DNA of 64,000 bases from Chelativorans sp. AA-79 (GTDB lineage: Bacteria; Pseudomonadota; Alphaproteobacteria; Rhizobiales; Rhizobiaceae): positions 372,001-436,000 of the forward strand of contig NZ_CP120361.1 of assembly GCF_029457495.1 (NCBI RefSeq), read 5' to 3'. The notes beneath the pieces were generated by a model. It was not told the origin of the DNA and made no database searches. It was given only the letters and a program-made list of their open reading frames with translations. A program made the translations under genes and the position numbers. Below are positions 24,331 through 33,801 of the stretch, piece after piece; position 1 is the stretch's first letter, and each line of letters begins with the position of its first letter.

Positions 24331-26049
24331 TCAGGCTCGCGAAAGGATGCTGTGGGTGCGCACAAGCTGCCACCGCACTTCGGGAAGCGCGTTCGCCTTG
24401 AAGTGCAGCACGATCTGCCGGCTGCGGGAGGGCCCCGCGATCGCGGCGAAGAAGATCGACTCCTCCACCACGGGCTCCACATCCTCGCAGGTGAACACCC
24501 AGGTATCGGTGCTTTCGCCCGCCAGGATCAAAAGCCCGGCCTCGTCGCGGTAAAGCTCGATGTCCGGATGGAGATGGAAGCGCACGGCGACGGCGGTCGC
24601 CTGTTCCGGCGGAGCGCCGCCCGGGCGCAGGAAGCGGTCCGAGCCGCGCACCATCGTTCCCTCCTGCATCAGCGTGAATTCGCGTTCGTGCAGGAGGCCG
24701 AACCGGGAGACGTAGCCGTCATGGCTTGCGATGAAGCCCAGCCTCCCATCCGAATCCATCCGACGGCAGGTCACCTTGCGCGGCCCGCCGACAAGCGGCG
24801 TGCCTACCCAGTCGTCCCAGCCTGCCGGCAGCGCGAACCGCGCCTGGGAGGTGTCGTTGAGCGTTGCCGTGGAGTGGGCGGCGGTCGCGCGCGCAAGGGG
24901 CCGAAAGGCCTCGGCGCCGAAACTGTCGATGCCGCAATTGACGATGAACTGATGCCGCCCCGACGAAAGCTCGAAGGAGAGGCATCCCGCATGGGCCATG
25001 TTCGAAAGCTCCGCGGGGGGCGGCGCGGCCGTGTCGGCGATCACCGTCGTGCTGCCCATCGAAAGCCGTTCATAGCCCGAATGCGGCGCATGGGAGAGCG
25101 GAGCGCCGCCGGTGTCGTCATGCCTCAGGATGGCCGCGACGCGGTCGTGCACCGTGACGCCCATGCCGTTGAAGCGGGCGAGGCTGCCGTCCTGGTGGCG
25201 GAAGAAGCGCAACGCCGGCAGCATGCGCTCGACCGCGCCGACCAGCGCATCCGGCGGCGGCTCGGCCTGGATGCCATAGGTCTGCCGCAGCGGCAGGAGG
25301 TCGGCCAGAAGCTCCATCATGGCACGGGGATTGCGGGAGATATGGCCGCCGTCCGGCAGGATCTGGTGGTCGAGCTCGGCGCTGAGATTCCGCGTTGCCG
25401 CCCGCATCGCCGCAACGGAAGTCGGAAAAGAGAGGGAGGCGAAGGCGAGTGCGATCCTCGCGCGCAGCTTCTCCTCCCCATCCGGCATCTCCGAAACCAC
25501 GGAGCGCAGATAGCGCACCTGGATGGCCAGCAGTTTCAAATATTGACGGTAGGCGGGAAGGTCGGCTCCTTGCAGCACCACGGCGGAATGCTGCAACCAG
25601 GCGATGATGCGCCGCGCCGTGACCGCTGGTTGCCAGGCAATACCGGCGATGCGACGCCCGTGAAGCGTGATCCAGTCGGCAACGAGCGCCCGGGCATTTG
25701 CCGAGGCGAGGTCCGTCTGTGCCGCGTGGAGATGACGCAGCCAGCGAAACCCGTGCAACTCCTCCAGCCACGCATGATTATGCACGTCCATGTGGAACGG
25801 CGATTGCCCCCCGGTCTCCACCAGATGGCCGGCGAGGAGGAAGCGGCCGTGATAAATCTCCCGCGCGATCTCGGCATCCGCGATGCGCAGGTCCGGCGGA
25901 GCGAGGAGGAGCCTCTCGGGCGTGCGTCCGGTATAGCGCCAGCGATAGGCGGGACCGGCGCGCAGCCTGCGGCGCAGGCGCTTCCACGCTTGGCGTGCCG
26001 CAAGATCCCACAGGAGCGGGCTGAAGCCGCTGGCCATCCTCAAATACAT
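24331..26049 (-). CDS. heparinase II/III family protein
   Basis: A 572-residue protein with an N-terminal alpha-toroid region (WKRLRRRL, WLEELHGFRWLRHLHA) and a C-terminal beta-sandwich lyase domain (GSTTVIADTAAPP, CLSFELSSGRHQFIVNCG). This is the layout of polysaccharide lyases of the heparinase family. The gene sits between rsmB and purH, as it does across the Hyphomicrobiales. Despite the name, its substrate is not known; a surface or exopolysaccharide is a reasonable guess. No signal peptide is evident. The start is uncertain: ATG 26047-26049 (after CGAGGT) is chosen, but a TTG at 26115 and an ATG at 26035-26037 are possible. Confidence 0.85.
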   Translation of the reverse strand: MYLRMASGFSPLLWDLAARQAWKRLRRRLRAGPAYRWRYTGRTPERLLLAPPDLRIADAEIAREIYHGRFLLAGHLVETGGQSPFHMDVHNHAWLEELHGFRWLRHLHAAQTDLASANARALVADWITLHGRRIAGIAWQPAVTARRIIAWLQHSAVVLQGADLPAYRQYLKLLAIQVRYLRSVVSEMPDGEEKLRARIALAFASLSFPTSVAAMRAATRNLSAELDHQILPDGGHISRNPRAMMELLADLLPLRQTYGIQAEPPPDALVGAVERMLPALRFFRHQDGSLARFNGMGVTVHDRVAAILRHDDTGGAPLSHAPHSGYERLSMGSTTVIADTAAPPPAELSNMAHAGCLSFELSSGRHQFIVNCGIDSFGAEAFRPLARATAAHSTATLNDTSQARFALPAGWDDWVGTPLVGGPRKVTCRRMDSDGRLGFIASHDGYVSRFGLLHEREFTLMQEGTMVRGSDRFLRPGGAPPEQATAVAVRFHLHPDIELYRDEAGLLILAGESTDTWVFTCEDVEPVVEESIFFAAIAGPSRSRQIVLHFKANALPEVRWQLVRTHSILSRA

Positions 26050-26139
26050 ACCTCGATTGCTGCCCTCCGACCGGTGGCGAGGAGGTGCCCCGACGCGAGA
26101 CAGTAAATGATTCAAAAGCTTGTGCGAAGGGCAAAATCC

Positions 26140-27513
26140 CTATCGAAGCCTGAGCCGTGCGGCGAAGAAGCCGTCGATCTCGCAGAGCTGCCCTTCATCG
26201 TCCCCAAGCGCGGGTGTCGTGCGCAGGAACCCTTCGCCCGTGACGAAATGCTCCGCTCCGGGCAGTTCCTCCGCGAGGATCGGCTCCAGGGCGACGTCTC
26301 CGCGCCTCGCGAGCAGGTCCCGCACCAGATCCTCACCCTCGGAGGGATCGAGCGAGCAATTCGCGAAGACCACCATACCGCTCGGATGCACGAGCGTGAG
26401 GGCATGCTCGAGCAGCCGCCCTTGAAGTTCCGCCAACTTTGCGATGTCATCCGGCGTCTTGGTCCACGGCACGTCCGGATGCCGGCGTACGGTGCCGGTG
26501 GACGAGCAGGGCGCATCGAGCAGAATCGCGTCGAACCGGCGGTCCGGACTCCAGGTCAGCGCATCGGCACGCACCACCTCCGCATGGAGTTGCAACCGGT
26601 CGAGATTGGCCTCGAGGCGCTTCAGGCGGCTCGCGGAAAGGTCGACAGCTGTCACTTTCGCACCGGCCAGCGCAAGCGCGGCGGTCTTGCCGCCGGGGGC
26701 GGCGCAGAGATCCGCGACCGCGAGCCCCTCCACATCGCCTAGGAGCCGCGCGGGCAGGCTGGCGGCGGCATCCTGCACCCACCAGGCACCCTCCGAAAAG
26801 CCCGGCAGCTCCGGCACAGGCGCGGGCAGCCGATCGAGCCGAACCGACCCGTTGGGCAGCACCCGCCCGCCAAGTCGTTCGGCCCAGAGACCGGGATTGG
26901 ATTTCACGGTGAAGTCGACCGGCGGCTCGATCCGGTGTGCCTGCAGGATCGCATCCGCCTGCTCGTCGCCATAGACGGCCTCCAGCCGCTCGGTGAACCA
27001 GGCCGGGGCGTCGTGCGTGTTCTCCAACGCCTTCGGCAACTGATCCTTATGGCGGGCGATGTTGCGGAGGACGGCATTCACCAGGCCGGAAAAGCGGGAG
27101 GCACGGGGATCGGCCTTCGCCTGGCTCACGGAGAGGTCCACCGCCGCGCTGTCCGGCACGTCGAGGAAGAGAATCTGCGCGGCACCCACATGCAGGATGT
27201 GCGAGAGCGAATGGGCGTTGGGCGGCAGGGGCCTGTCGAGCCGTCTGCCGATGAGTTTCTCGATCGTGCAGCGGTGGCGCAGCGCGCTGACCACGATGGC
27301 CCGCACCAGCGCGCGGTCGCGCGGCTCGAGGGCAAGGAATTGCGGGTGTCCATGCTCGTTATCGGTAAGGGCATCCAGAGGCGTGCGCGCGTCGACCACC
27401 GCGCCGAGCAGCCGCGCCGCCGTCCTGCGGGCGTCGAGGCCGGGCTTGCTTTCGATCTGCGGTTGCTTTGAGCGCTTCGGTCTGGCGCCTTGTGCTCCAC
27501 CACCGCCCTTCAC
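26140..27513 (-). CDS. rsmB: 16S rRNA (cytosine-967-C5)-methyltransferase RsmB
   Basis: A 457-residue enzyme with an N-terminal NusB-like RNA-binding domain (residues about 25-160) and a C-terminal Rossmann methyltransferase. SAM motif I is [12 protein letters not shown] near 262, the motif IV cysteine is in DAPCSSTG near 333, and the catalytic motif VI cysteine is in [11 protein letters not shown] near 395. The start is a GTG that overlaps the htpX stop codon (GTGA), so the two are translationally coupled. An extra basic, Gly-rich leader of about 25 residues precedes the NusB part. Confidence 0.93.
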   Translation of the reverse strand: MKGGGGAQGARPKRSKQPQIESKPGLDARRTAARLLGAVVDARTPLDALTDNEHGHPQFLALEPRDRALVRAIVVSALRHRCTIEKLIGRRLDRPLPPNAHSLSHILHVGAAQILFLDVPDSAAVDLSVSQAKADPRASRFSGLVNAVLRNIARHKDQLPKALENTHDAPAWFTERLEAVYGDEQADAILQAHRIEPPVDFTVKSNPGLWAERLGGRVLPNGSVRLDRLPAPVPELPGFSEGAWWVQDAAASLPARLLGDVEGLAVADLCAAPGGKTAALALAGAKVTAVDLSASRLKRLEANLDRLQLHAEVVRADALTWSPDRRFDAILLDAPCSSTGTVRRHPDVPWTKTPDDIAKLAELQGRLLEHALTLVHPSGMVVFANCSLDPSEGEDLVRDLLARRGDVALEPILAEELPGAEHFVTGEGFLRTTPALGDDEGQLCEIDGFFAARLRLR

Positions 27514-28454
27514 GACCAGGGGCCCCTGCGGGTATCGCGCCTGGCGGCGCGCCCCCAGGGTCCGTCCGCACCGGCCTCGTCCGCTTCGACGGACGCGGAT
27601 GCAGGAGCCCCGAACTCGCGTGCGATTGCCTGGAGCGCAGCGATCCGGTTTTCCGTGTTCGGATGGGTTGAGAAGAGATTATCCATGCGCTGGCCGGACA
27701 GCGGATTGATGATGAAGAGATGCGCCGTCGCGGGGTTGCGCTCCGCATCGACATTGACGACCTGATGCGCGGCGCGGGAGATCTTGTTCAACGCCGAGGC
27801 GAGCCAGAGCGGCTGGCCGCAAATTTCCGCACCCCGCCGGTCCGCGGCGTACTCGCGGGTACGGCTGATCGCCATCTGCACGATCATGGCGGCCAGTGGC
27901 GCGACGATCATGGCCACCAGGATGCCGATGAAACCGAGAGGATTGTTGTTGTCGCGGCTGCCGCCGAAGAAGAAGGCGAAGTTGCCGAGCATCGAGATCG
28001 CGCCGGCAAGGGTGGCCGTGATCGTCATGGTCAGCGTGTCGCGGTTCTGCACATGGGCCAGCTCATGCGCCATCACGCCGGCCACCTCCTCAGGTGTGAG
28101 GCGGTGGAGCAGGCCGGTAGTGGCGGCGACAGCCGCATTCTGCGGGTTGCGACCCGTGGCGAATGCGTTGGGCTGCGGATTGTCGATCACATAGACGCGC
28201 GGCATCGGCAGATTCGCCCGTCGCGCGAGATCGCGCACGATGCCGTAATATTCGGGCGCCGTCCGCTCGTCCACCTCCACCGCGTGGTGCATCCTGAGCA
28301 CCATCTTGTCGGCATTCCAGTAGCTGAACAGGTTCATGGCCGCGGCGATGACCAGCGCGATCATCATGCCGCCGCTGCCGCCGATGAGATAACCGACGGC
28401 CATGAACAGCGCCGTCATGAACGCCAGAAGCATTGCCGTGCGAATCATGTTCAT
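27510..28454 (-). CDS. htpX: zinc metalloprotease HtpX
   Basis: A 314-residue inner-membrane M48 peptidase for quality control of membrane proteins. Two N-terminal helices ([20 protein letters not shown] and [17 protein letters not shown]) are followed by the HELAH zinc motif near residue 125, then two more helices and the distal zinc-ligand glutamate in REYAADR. The ATG at 28452-28454 is the family start; the frame continues 17 codons upstream without conservation. It is divergent from the SdhAF4-like gene. Confidence 0.93.
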   Translation of the reverse strand: MNMIRTAMLLAFMTALFMAVGYLIGGSGGMMIALVIAAAMNLFSYWNADKMVLRMHHAVEVDERTAPEYYGIVRDLARRANLPMPRVYVIDNPQPNAFATGRNPQNAAVAATTGLLHRLTPEEVAGVMAHELAHVQNRDTLTMTITATLAGAISMLGNFAFFFGGSRDNNNPLGFIGILVAMIVAPLAAMIVQMAISRTREYAADRRGAEICGQPLWLASALNKISRAAHQVVNVDAERNPATAHLFIINPLSGQRMDNLFSTHPNTENRIAALQAIAREFGAPASASVEADEAGADGPWGRAARRDTRRGPWS

Positions 28455-28581
28455 CCCAAGGCTCCATAACTCCGCGGATCGCGCCACGATATGTGACTGG
28501 AACAATCCGTTCGCCTATATGATGGGAACCGGATCTTGCATATTCAACAAATGGCCGCGCCGCGCGCGAAAGGATGAAACA

Positions 28582-28794
28582 TTGAACGAGGAAGCAGGAA
28601 ACGACGCTCGACGGGCTCGCAACCCGGAAGATCTTCCAGCCGCCGCACGAAGAGCACTGGAGGAAGCCGAAGAGCGCCGCAGACGACGCGCGGAAGAGCA
28701 GCCGGATACGCCGCCCGAGATCGGCGGGCGCAAGGGTCTCGACCCGGCGCGCTACGGAGACTGGGAGGTGAAGGGGATCGCCACCGATTTTTGA
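28582..28794 (+). CDS. DUF1674/SdhAF4-like succinate dehydrogenase assembly factor
   Basis: A 70-residue protein ending EIGGRKGLDPARYGDWEVKGIATDF over its last 25 residues, the invariant core of the DUF1674 family. The eukaryotic members (SdhAF4) protect flavinylated SdhA during assembly of succinate dehydrogenase. The N-terminal half is a charged helix rich in Ala, Glu and Arg. The start is inferred to be TTG at 28582, preceded by AAAGGA at good spacing; this gives the usual length of 60-75 residues. An ATG at 28522 would add 20 residues with no family match. It is divergent from htpX. Confidence 0.82.
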   Translation: MNEEAGNDARRARNPEDLPAAARRALEEAEERRRRRAEEQPDTPPEIGGRKGLDPARYGDWEVKGIATDF

Positions 28795-28852
28795 CACGCC
28801 GAAGCGGATCGATCCGTAGATGTCCCGAGCCGGTCGCGGCAGGGGCGGCAGG

Positions 28853-29557
28853 CTACCCGTGCCCGTTTCCGCCGCCTTCGCGTAGCTCCATGCGCCGGTA
28901 GAAATCGGCGAGCTGCTTGCCCCGCTCGGGCTTGAAGACGCGCCCGGCATCCTGCATCACCACAATGCGATCGATGCGGAACGTGCGGAAGTCGTCGCGC
29001 AGCTCGCACCAGCCGACGAGGGTCCAGACCTTGCCCCAGAACCAGAGGCCAAGCGGGCGCACATCGCGCTGGGTCACGCGGCCGATTTCGTCGCGATAAT
29101 CGAGGGAGAGCACGCGCCGCTGCTCGACGGCACGCTCCATAACGTCGATGGCCTGGCGCTCGGCTTCGCTTATGCCCCAGCTCGGCGTGTGGATTTCCGT
29201 TCTGGAAATCCGGTCGCGCTCGCTGTCGGGCAAGACGCTGCCGATCTTGATCAAAGCCTCCTCGGCCGCCCTCGCCATGGCCGCCCCGCCGAAAGCACGC
29301 ACCATGCGAGCGCCAGCCACCAGCGCGACGATTTCGTCACGGGTGAACATCAGCGGCGGAAGCTCGAACCCTTCGCGCATCAGGTATCCGACGCCGGCTT
29401 CGCCGTCGATCGGGACGCCGGTCGACTGCAGATCCGCGATATCGCGATAGATGGTGCGCTCGGAGACTTCGAGCCGCTCCGAAAGGATGCGCGCCGTCAC
29501 CAGCCTGCCACCGCGCAGATGTTGAACGATCTGAAAGAGACGGTCGGCACGCCGCAT
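28853..29557 (-). CDS. YafY family regulator (HTH_11 and WYL domains)
   Basis: A 234-residue regulator. The N-terminal winged helix is RADRLFQIVQHLRGGRLVTARILSERLEVSERTIYRDIADL. The WYL region (near 140-220) is degenerate at the W-Y-L triad but keeps VLSLDYRD, RDVRPLGLWFWGKVWTLVGWCELRDDFRTFRIDRI. WYL domains bind small ligands or nucleic acids. It lies 9 nt after a VOC-family gene on the same strand, a pairing common in this order, so it may regulate that gene. Confidence 0.9.
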   Translation of the reverse strand: MRRADRLFQIVQHLRGGRLVTARILSERLEVSERTIYRDIADLQSTGVPIDGEAGVGYLMREGFELPPLMFTRDEIVALVAGARMVRAFGGAAMARAAEEALIKIGSVLPDSERDRISRTEIHTPSWGISEAERQAIDVMERAVEQRRVLSLDYRDEIGRVTQRDVRPLGLWFWGKVWTLVGWCELRDDFRTFRIDRIVVMQDAGRVFKPERGKQLADFYRRMELREGGGNGHG

Positions 29558-29566
29558 GGCCGCTCC

Positions 29567-29938
29567 TTACACAAACAGCCCGAAACTGTTGCCGTCGGGG
29601 TCGAGACAATACACGAACCTGCCGGCAGGAATAGAGATGATCGGCGAAACGACCTTGCCGCCGTTCGCGGTCACCCGCTCCATCGCGCCTTCCAGCGGAG
29701 CGTCGACGGCAAGATGTATGGTCGGACCCGTTCCTTCAGCCGCTGGTTTTCCAGGATAGAGGTGACCGGCTATGGCATTCTCGTCCCTGGCCGCGAAACG
29801 AATCATCGGATTGGGTCCGCCTTCCATGTCGTAAAGCGTGTTTTGCAACACCGCGCCGTAAAAGCGCCTGGCGCGGTCCAAATCCGTCGCCGGGATTTCG
29901 AACCACACGGCGGCATGCTCGGGCAAAAATGGTGACAT
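29567..29938 (-). CDS. VOC family (glyoxalase/bleomycin resistance-like) protein
   Basis: A 123-residue single-chain vicinal oxygen chelate protein with two beta-alpha-beta-beta-beta modules. WFEIPATDLDRARRFYGAVLQ opens module one, and FVYCLDPDGNSFGLFV closes module two. A glutamate that often binds the metal is replaced near the end, so catalysis is uncertain. It is co-oriented with, and directly upstream of, the YafY/WYL regulator. A 7-bp inverted repeat (arms at 29982-29988 and 29997-30003) lies 45-65 nt upstream of its start. Confidence 0.85.
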   Translation of the reverse strand: MSPFLPEHAAVWFEIPATDLDRARRFYGAVLQNTLYDMEGGPNPMIRFAARDENAIAGHLYPGKPAAEGTGPTIHLAVDAPLEGAMERVTANGGKVVSPIISIPAGRFVYCLDPDGNSFGLFV

Positions 29939-30034
29939 GGCATGTCCCTCTCTTCTTCACGGCGCGAAGATGTCACACCTCTCCTGACAACATTCCGTCA
30001 GGAAGGGTGCCAGGCGAGGATCGGAGAAAGAACC

Positions 30035-30622
30035 TCAGGCTACCCGGTACTCTCGGGCAAAAAGCCCCCGCATCTCCGCTATGGTCTGCGCGCGCTCGGG
30101 GTAGAGCGCTTCCAGAAATGCGATCGCAAAGGTGCCTGGAGCGGAACCGGGCGCGCTGATCACCCGACCGTCGCTGACGGCATGGGGCACGTCCTGGTAG
30201 ACGTCGGACCCGGCATAGCCGGGCGCGTGTTCATTGATCCACTCGCGCCCATTGCTGGTGTGACGCCGCCCGGAAAAGAGCCCGGCGCGTGCAAGTCCGA
30301 GAGTACCGCCGCAGATGCCGCCAACGATGCCGCCGCGAGCGAAAACAGCGTTCAGAAGTGGCGCGCAGTCCGGAGCGTCCTTCGACATCCAGCTCTCCGA
30401 ACCCACAACAGCGGCCGCATCAAGGTCGCCATTCTCCTCCGGGGCAAGCCCGCGCTCCCCCGACAGATGGAAGCCCGCGATGGAGCGGACAGCACCCCCA
30501 TCGGGGGTGACAGCCACGGCACGCGCACCGAACCATTCCACCGCAGAAGCCGCAAGGAGGCCGAACTCCCAATCCGCGTAGTGCTCGAGGAAAATAAAAC
30601 CGATGGTTTTCGAAACATTCAT
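30035..30622 (-). CDS. DJ-1/PfpI family protein
   Basis: A 195-residue class I glutamine amidotransferase-like protein. The nucleophile elbow is GGICGGTLGLA with the cysteine near residue 100, and an N-terminal IGFIFLEHYADWEF supplies the acidic residue that supports it. Members act as chaperones, deglycases or peptidases; the role here is not clear. It begins 18 nt after the DUF1127 gene, with GGAGGACAGT before its ATG, so the two form an operon. Confidence 0.88.
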   Translation of the reverse strand: MNVSKTIGFIFLEHYADWEFGLLAASAVEWFGARAVAVTPDGGAVRSIAGFHLSGERGLAPEENGDLDAAAVVGSESWMSKDAPDCAPLLNAVFARGGIVGGICGGTLGLARAGLFSGRRHTSNGREWINEHAPGYAGSDVYQDVPHAVSDGRVISAPGSAPGTFAIAFLEALYPERAQTIAEMRGLFAREYRVA

Positions 30623-30640
30623 ACTGTCCTCCGGCCGGGA

Positions 30641-30805
30641 TCAGCGGTGGCGGGCCGGCCCTGTCGGGCTCCAACCGATATCCCGCTGCAGACTTGCCGG
30701 CAAGTCGTTCATGATACGTTCGCCCAGTCTGCGGCGCCTGCGCTGCCGGTAGGCCATTGCCCAGCGCTCAAGCGTGCGCCCGATCGGATTGCGTGTGGCG
30801 ATCAT
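30641..30805 (-). CDS. small DUF1127 (YjiS-like) protein, 54 aa
   Basis: A short gene read directly from the sequence. The ATG at 30803-30805 follows GGAGG by 8 nt. The product is basic (RTLERWAMAYRQRRRRRLGE) and ends with the DUF1127 pattern NDLPASLQRDIGWS. Proteins of this family are 45-70 residues long, rich in arginine, and in other alphaproteobacteria some interact with RNA or affect phosphate and carbon metabolism. It is first in an operon with the PfpI-family gene. Confidence 0.78.
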   Translation of the reverse strand: MIATRNPIGRTLERWAMAYRQRRRRRLGERIMNDLPASLQRDIGWSPTGPARHR

Positions 30806-30905
30806 GGTTTCATCCTCCAATGTCGAACCGGAGGATTATCTCATGGGCGTGGTGACAACGCTTTGTCAGGAGCTTCGCCCAAGCTTCGCGCATCGGCAAT
30901 CAGGG

Positions 30906-31697
30906 TTATTCCTGCGGCCGCACCGGCACGGTGTAGTTGAGCGGGAGGCGACCGCCATCGGCATAGATGGTCTGTCCGGTGATGTAGCTCGAATCGTCGG
31001 ATGCCAGGAAAGCGGCGATGGCGGCGATCTCCTGCGGGTCGCCGATGCGGCCGAGCGGCGTGCGCGAAAGGATCCGGTCACGGGCTTCCGGATCGCTGTT
31101 CACGCTGGCGAGCATGTCCGTCATGATCGAGCCCGGCCCGATGGCGTTGACGCGGATCCCGTAGGGCGCGAGCGACAGCGCCATGGCTTTGGTAAGCTGG
31201 TTCACACCGCCCTTGGAGACCGAATAGGGCACTTGGTTGGCGATGGCGAACACGGCATTGACCGACGACATGTTGATGATCGCCCCCGCCGGACCGTCGT
31301 TCTGCACTTTCTCCACCATGAAGCGGGCAACCGCTTGGCCGACGAGGAACACGCCCTTGAGGTTCACCCGCAACACCCGGTCGAAATCCTCTTCCCTGAG
31401 GTCGAGGAAATCCGCCCCATGGACGATCCCCGCATTGTTGACGAGGATGTCGATATCGCCGAGCCCATCGACGGTGGAGGCGATGAGATTGTGCACGTCG
31501 AGGCTCTTGCCCACATCCGCCTTCACGAAACGGGCTTCACCCAGCTTCTCAAGATCCTTGAGCGCCCGGGCACCCTTCTCGCCATCGACATCCGCAATCA
31601 CCACGCGCACGCCCTCGCGCAGGAACCGCTCGGCTATGGCATAGCCAATCCCGCTGGCGGCTCCGGTCACGATCGCTGTTTTCCCGTCCAGTGCCAT
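30906..31697 (-). CDS. SDR family oxidoreductase (glucose/3-hydroxybutyrate dehydrogenase-like)
   Basis: A 263-residue classical SDR with TGAASGIG near residue 12, an acidic residue (ADVDG) after the second strand that favours NAD+, NNAG near 91, the catalytic YSVSKGG near 160, and the C-terminal GQTIYADGG. The substrate is not identifiable. It lies 57 nt downstream of prpE in the same direction, so the two may be co-transcribed. Confidence 0.9.
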   Translation of the reverse strand: MALDGKTAIVTGAASGIGYAIAERFLREGVRVVIADVDGEKGARALKDLEKLGEARFVKADVGKSLDVHNLIASTVDGLGDIDILVNNAGIVHGADFLDLREEDFDRVLRVNLKGVFLVGQAVARFMVEKVQNDGPAGAIINMSSVNAVFAIANQVPYSVSKGGVNQLTKAMALSLAPYGIRVNAIGPGSIMTDMLASVNSDPEARDRILSRTPLGRIGDPQEIAAIAAFLASDDSSYITGQTIYADGGRLPLNYTVPVRPQE

Positions 31698-31753
31698 GGC
31701 TCACCTCGATTCTTCGTGCTTCAACCGCAAACTGGTCCGGCGGGGGCACGGGG

Positions 31754-33655
31754 TCAAGTGCTCCTGTCAGCTCGGCCGAGAGCGACGGAAATCTCGTCCA
31801 GAATGGCCGGATCGTCGATCGTGGCGGGGATGCTCCATCGCTCGCCATCGGCGATCTTCTGCATGGTGGCGCGCAGAATCTTGCCCGATCGCGTTTTCGG
31901 CAGGCGCTTCACGGCCACCACGCGCTTGAAGGCAGCAACGGGGCCGATGCGCCCGCGCACGGTGGCGATCAGTTCCTTTTCGACCTCTTCGATAGACCGG
32001 GATGCACCGGCACGCAGCACCACGAAGCCGCAGGGCACCTGACCCCTCATGGCATCGTGGATGCCGATCACCGCGCACTCGGCCACATCGGGATGCTCTG
32101 CGACCACCTCCTCCATCGCGCCCGTCGACAGGCGGTGGCCGGCGACATTGATGATGTCGTCCGTGCGCGACATGATGAAAAGATATCCCTCCTCGTCGAT
32201 ATAGCCGGCATCGGCCGTCTTGTAATATCCGGGAAAGGACGTGAGATAGGCCTCGCGGAAGCGATCGTCCGCGTTCCAGAGCGTGGGGAGCGAGCCGGGC
32301 GGCAAGGGCAGCTTTATGACGATATTTCCGAGCATACCCGCCGGGGCAGGCTCTCCATTTCCATCCAGCACCTCGACCTGGAACCCGGGCATCGGTACGC
32401 CCGGCGAGCCGTATTTCACCGGCAGGAGGCCGAGCCCTGCCGGATTCTGGCTGATGGGAGCTCCGGTCTCCGTCTGCCACCAGTGATCGATCACCGGCAC
32501 TTCGAGCTGCCGTTCGGCCCACTTGACCGTTTCGGGATCCGCGCGTTCACCGGCAAGGAAGAGCGTGCGGAAGCGGGAGAGATCGTGGTTGCGGATGAAC
32601 CCGCCTTCCGGATCGGCGGTGCGGATGGCGCGAAAAGCCGTCGGCGCTGTGAAGAGGGCAACCACGCCGTGCTCGGCGATCACGCGCCAAAACGCCCCGG
32701 CATCGGGAGTGCCCACCGGCTTGCCCTCAAAGAGGATCGACGCGCAGCCGTGGAGGAGGGGACCATAGACGATGTAGGAATGCCCCACGACCCAGCCCAC
32801 ATCGGAAGCCGCCCAGAAGACTTCGCCCGGCTTCACGCCGAATTCGTTCTGCATGCTCCATTTGAGCATGACCATGTGGCCGCCATTGTCGCGTACCACG
32901 CCCTTCGGCCGTCCGGTCGTGCCGGAGGTGTAAAGGATGTAGAGCGGATCGGTGGCAGCCACGGGTACGCAGGGTACCCTTTCGCCGCGCATGGCGGCCA
33001 CGGCTTCCCGGTAGTCGATATCCCGCTCCGGAACGAGTTCGCAGGTCTGCTCCGGGCGTTGCAGCACGAGGCAGCGCCGCGGTTTCGCCTCCGACAGTTC
33101 GATCGCCCTGTCGAGCAGCGGCTTGTAGGCGATGATTCTGCCCGGTTCGATGCCGCAGGAGGCGGCGACGACGAGCTTCGGCCGGGCATCGTTGATGCGC
33201 GCTGCAAGCTCGGGTGCGGCAAAGCCGCCGAAGACGACGGAGTGCACCGCGCCGATCCGCGCGCAGGCAAGCATGGCGACGGCGGCTTCCGGCACCATGG
33301 GCATGTAGATGACCACGCGGTCGCCTTTTTCCACGCCTTGCTTTTGCAGCACGGCGGCCAGCGCCTCCACTTCCTCCCCCAGTTCCCGGTAGGTGAAGCT
33401 CTTCTTGCGGCCGGTGAGCGGGCTGTCATGGATGAGGGCAAGCTGGTCGCCGCGTCCGCGTTCGATCTGGCGGTCGAGGGCGTTATAGCAGGTGTTGCAG
33501 AGGGCGCCGGTAAACCAACGGCCATAGACCCCCCGGCCGGGATCGAAAACCCTGTCAAAGGGCTTGAACCAATCGATTTCCGCCGCGGCCTCGGCCCAGA
33601 AGACCTCGGGCTCCTCCTTCCAGCGGCGATAGACTTCGTGATAGCGCGAATCCAT
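31754..33655 (-). CDS. prpE: propionyl-CoA synthetase
   Basis: A 633-residue acyl-CoA synthetase of the ANL superfamily that activates propionate with ATP and CoA. The P-loop is YTSGTTGRPKGVV near residue 250, the adenylate motif is WWQTETGAPI near 385, and the regulated lysine is in KTRSGKILR near the C-terminus. The opening WFKPFDRVFDP and length fit PrpE rather than AcsA. No other prp or methylcitrate gene is adjacent. Confidence 0.93.
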   Translation of the reverse strand: MDSRYHEVYRRWKEEPEVFWAEAAAEIDWFKPFDRVFDPGRGVYGRWFTGALCNTCYNALDRQIERGRGDQLALIHDSPLTGRKKSFTYRELGEEVEALAAVLQKQGVEKGDRVVIYMPMVPEAAVAMLACARIGAVHSVVFGGFAAPELAARINDARPKLVVAASCGIEPGRIIAYKPLLDRAIELSEAKPRRCLVLQRPEQTCELVPERDIDYREAVAAMRGERVPCVPVAATDPLYILYTSGTTGRPKGVVRDNGGHMVMLKWSMQNEFGVKPGEVFWAASDVGWVVGHSYIVYGPLLHGCASILFEGKPVGTPDAGAFWRVIAEHGVVALFTAPTAFRAIRTADPEGGFIRNHDLSRFRTLFLAGERADPETVKWAERQLEVPVIDHWWQTETGAPISQNPAGLGLLPVKYGSPGVPMPGFQVEVLDGNGEPAPAGMLGNIVIKLPLPPGSLPTLWNADDRFREAYLTSFPGYYKTADAGYIDEEGYLFIMSRTDDIINVAGHRLSTGAMEEVVAEHPDVAECAVIGIHDAMRGQVPCGFVVLRAGASRSIEEVEKELIATVRGRIGPVAAFKRVVAVKRLPKTRSGKILRATMQKIADGERWSIPATIDDPAILDEISVALGRADRST

Positions 33656-33801
33656 GCAGCCTTCCTCCCTCGGCTGAGCACTTGCCCAGTTCTACAGGGG
33701 AGGCGCCGCATGCGTAAACCCGACTTGCGGCGGAGACGCCGTTTTGACAGGACATCAAAAATACGGTCAAACCGGCCGTTGCTCACCAGCCGGATTGCCG
33801 A

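Noticed and set aside
22591..26106. Open frame of 1171 codons on the plus strand
   Set aside because: It is antisense to purH and the heparinase-like gene, both clearly real. Its product is rich in Arg, Gly and His, as expected for the reverse complement of high-GC coding sequence, and no family is visible.
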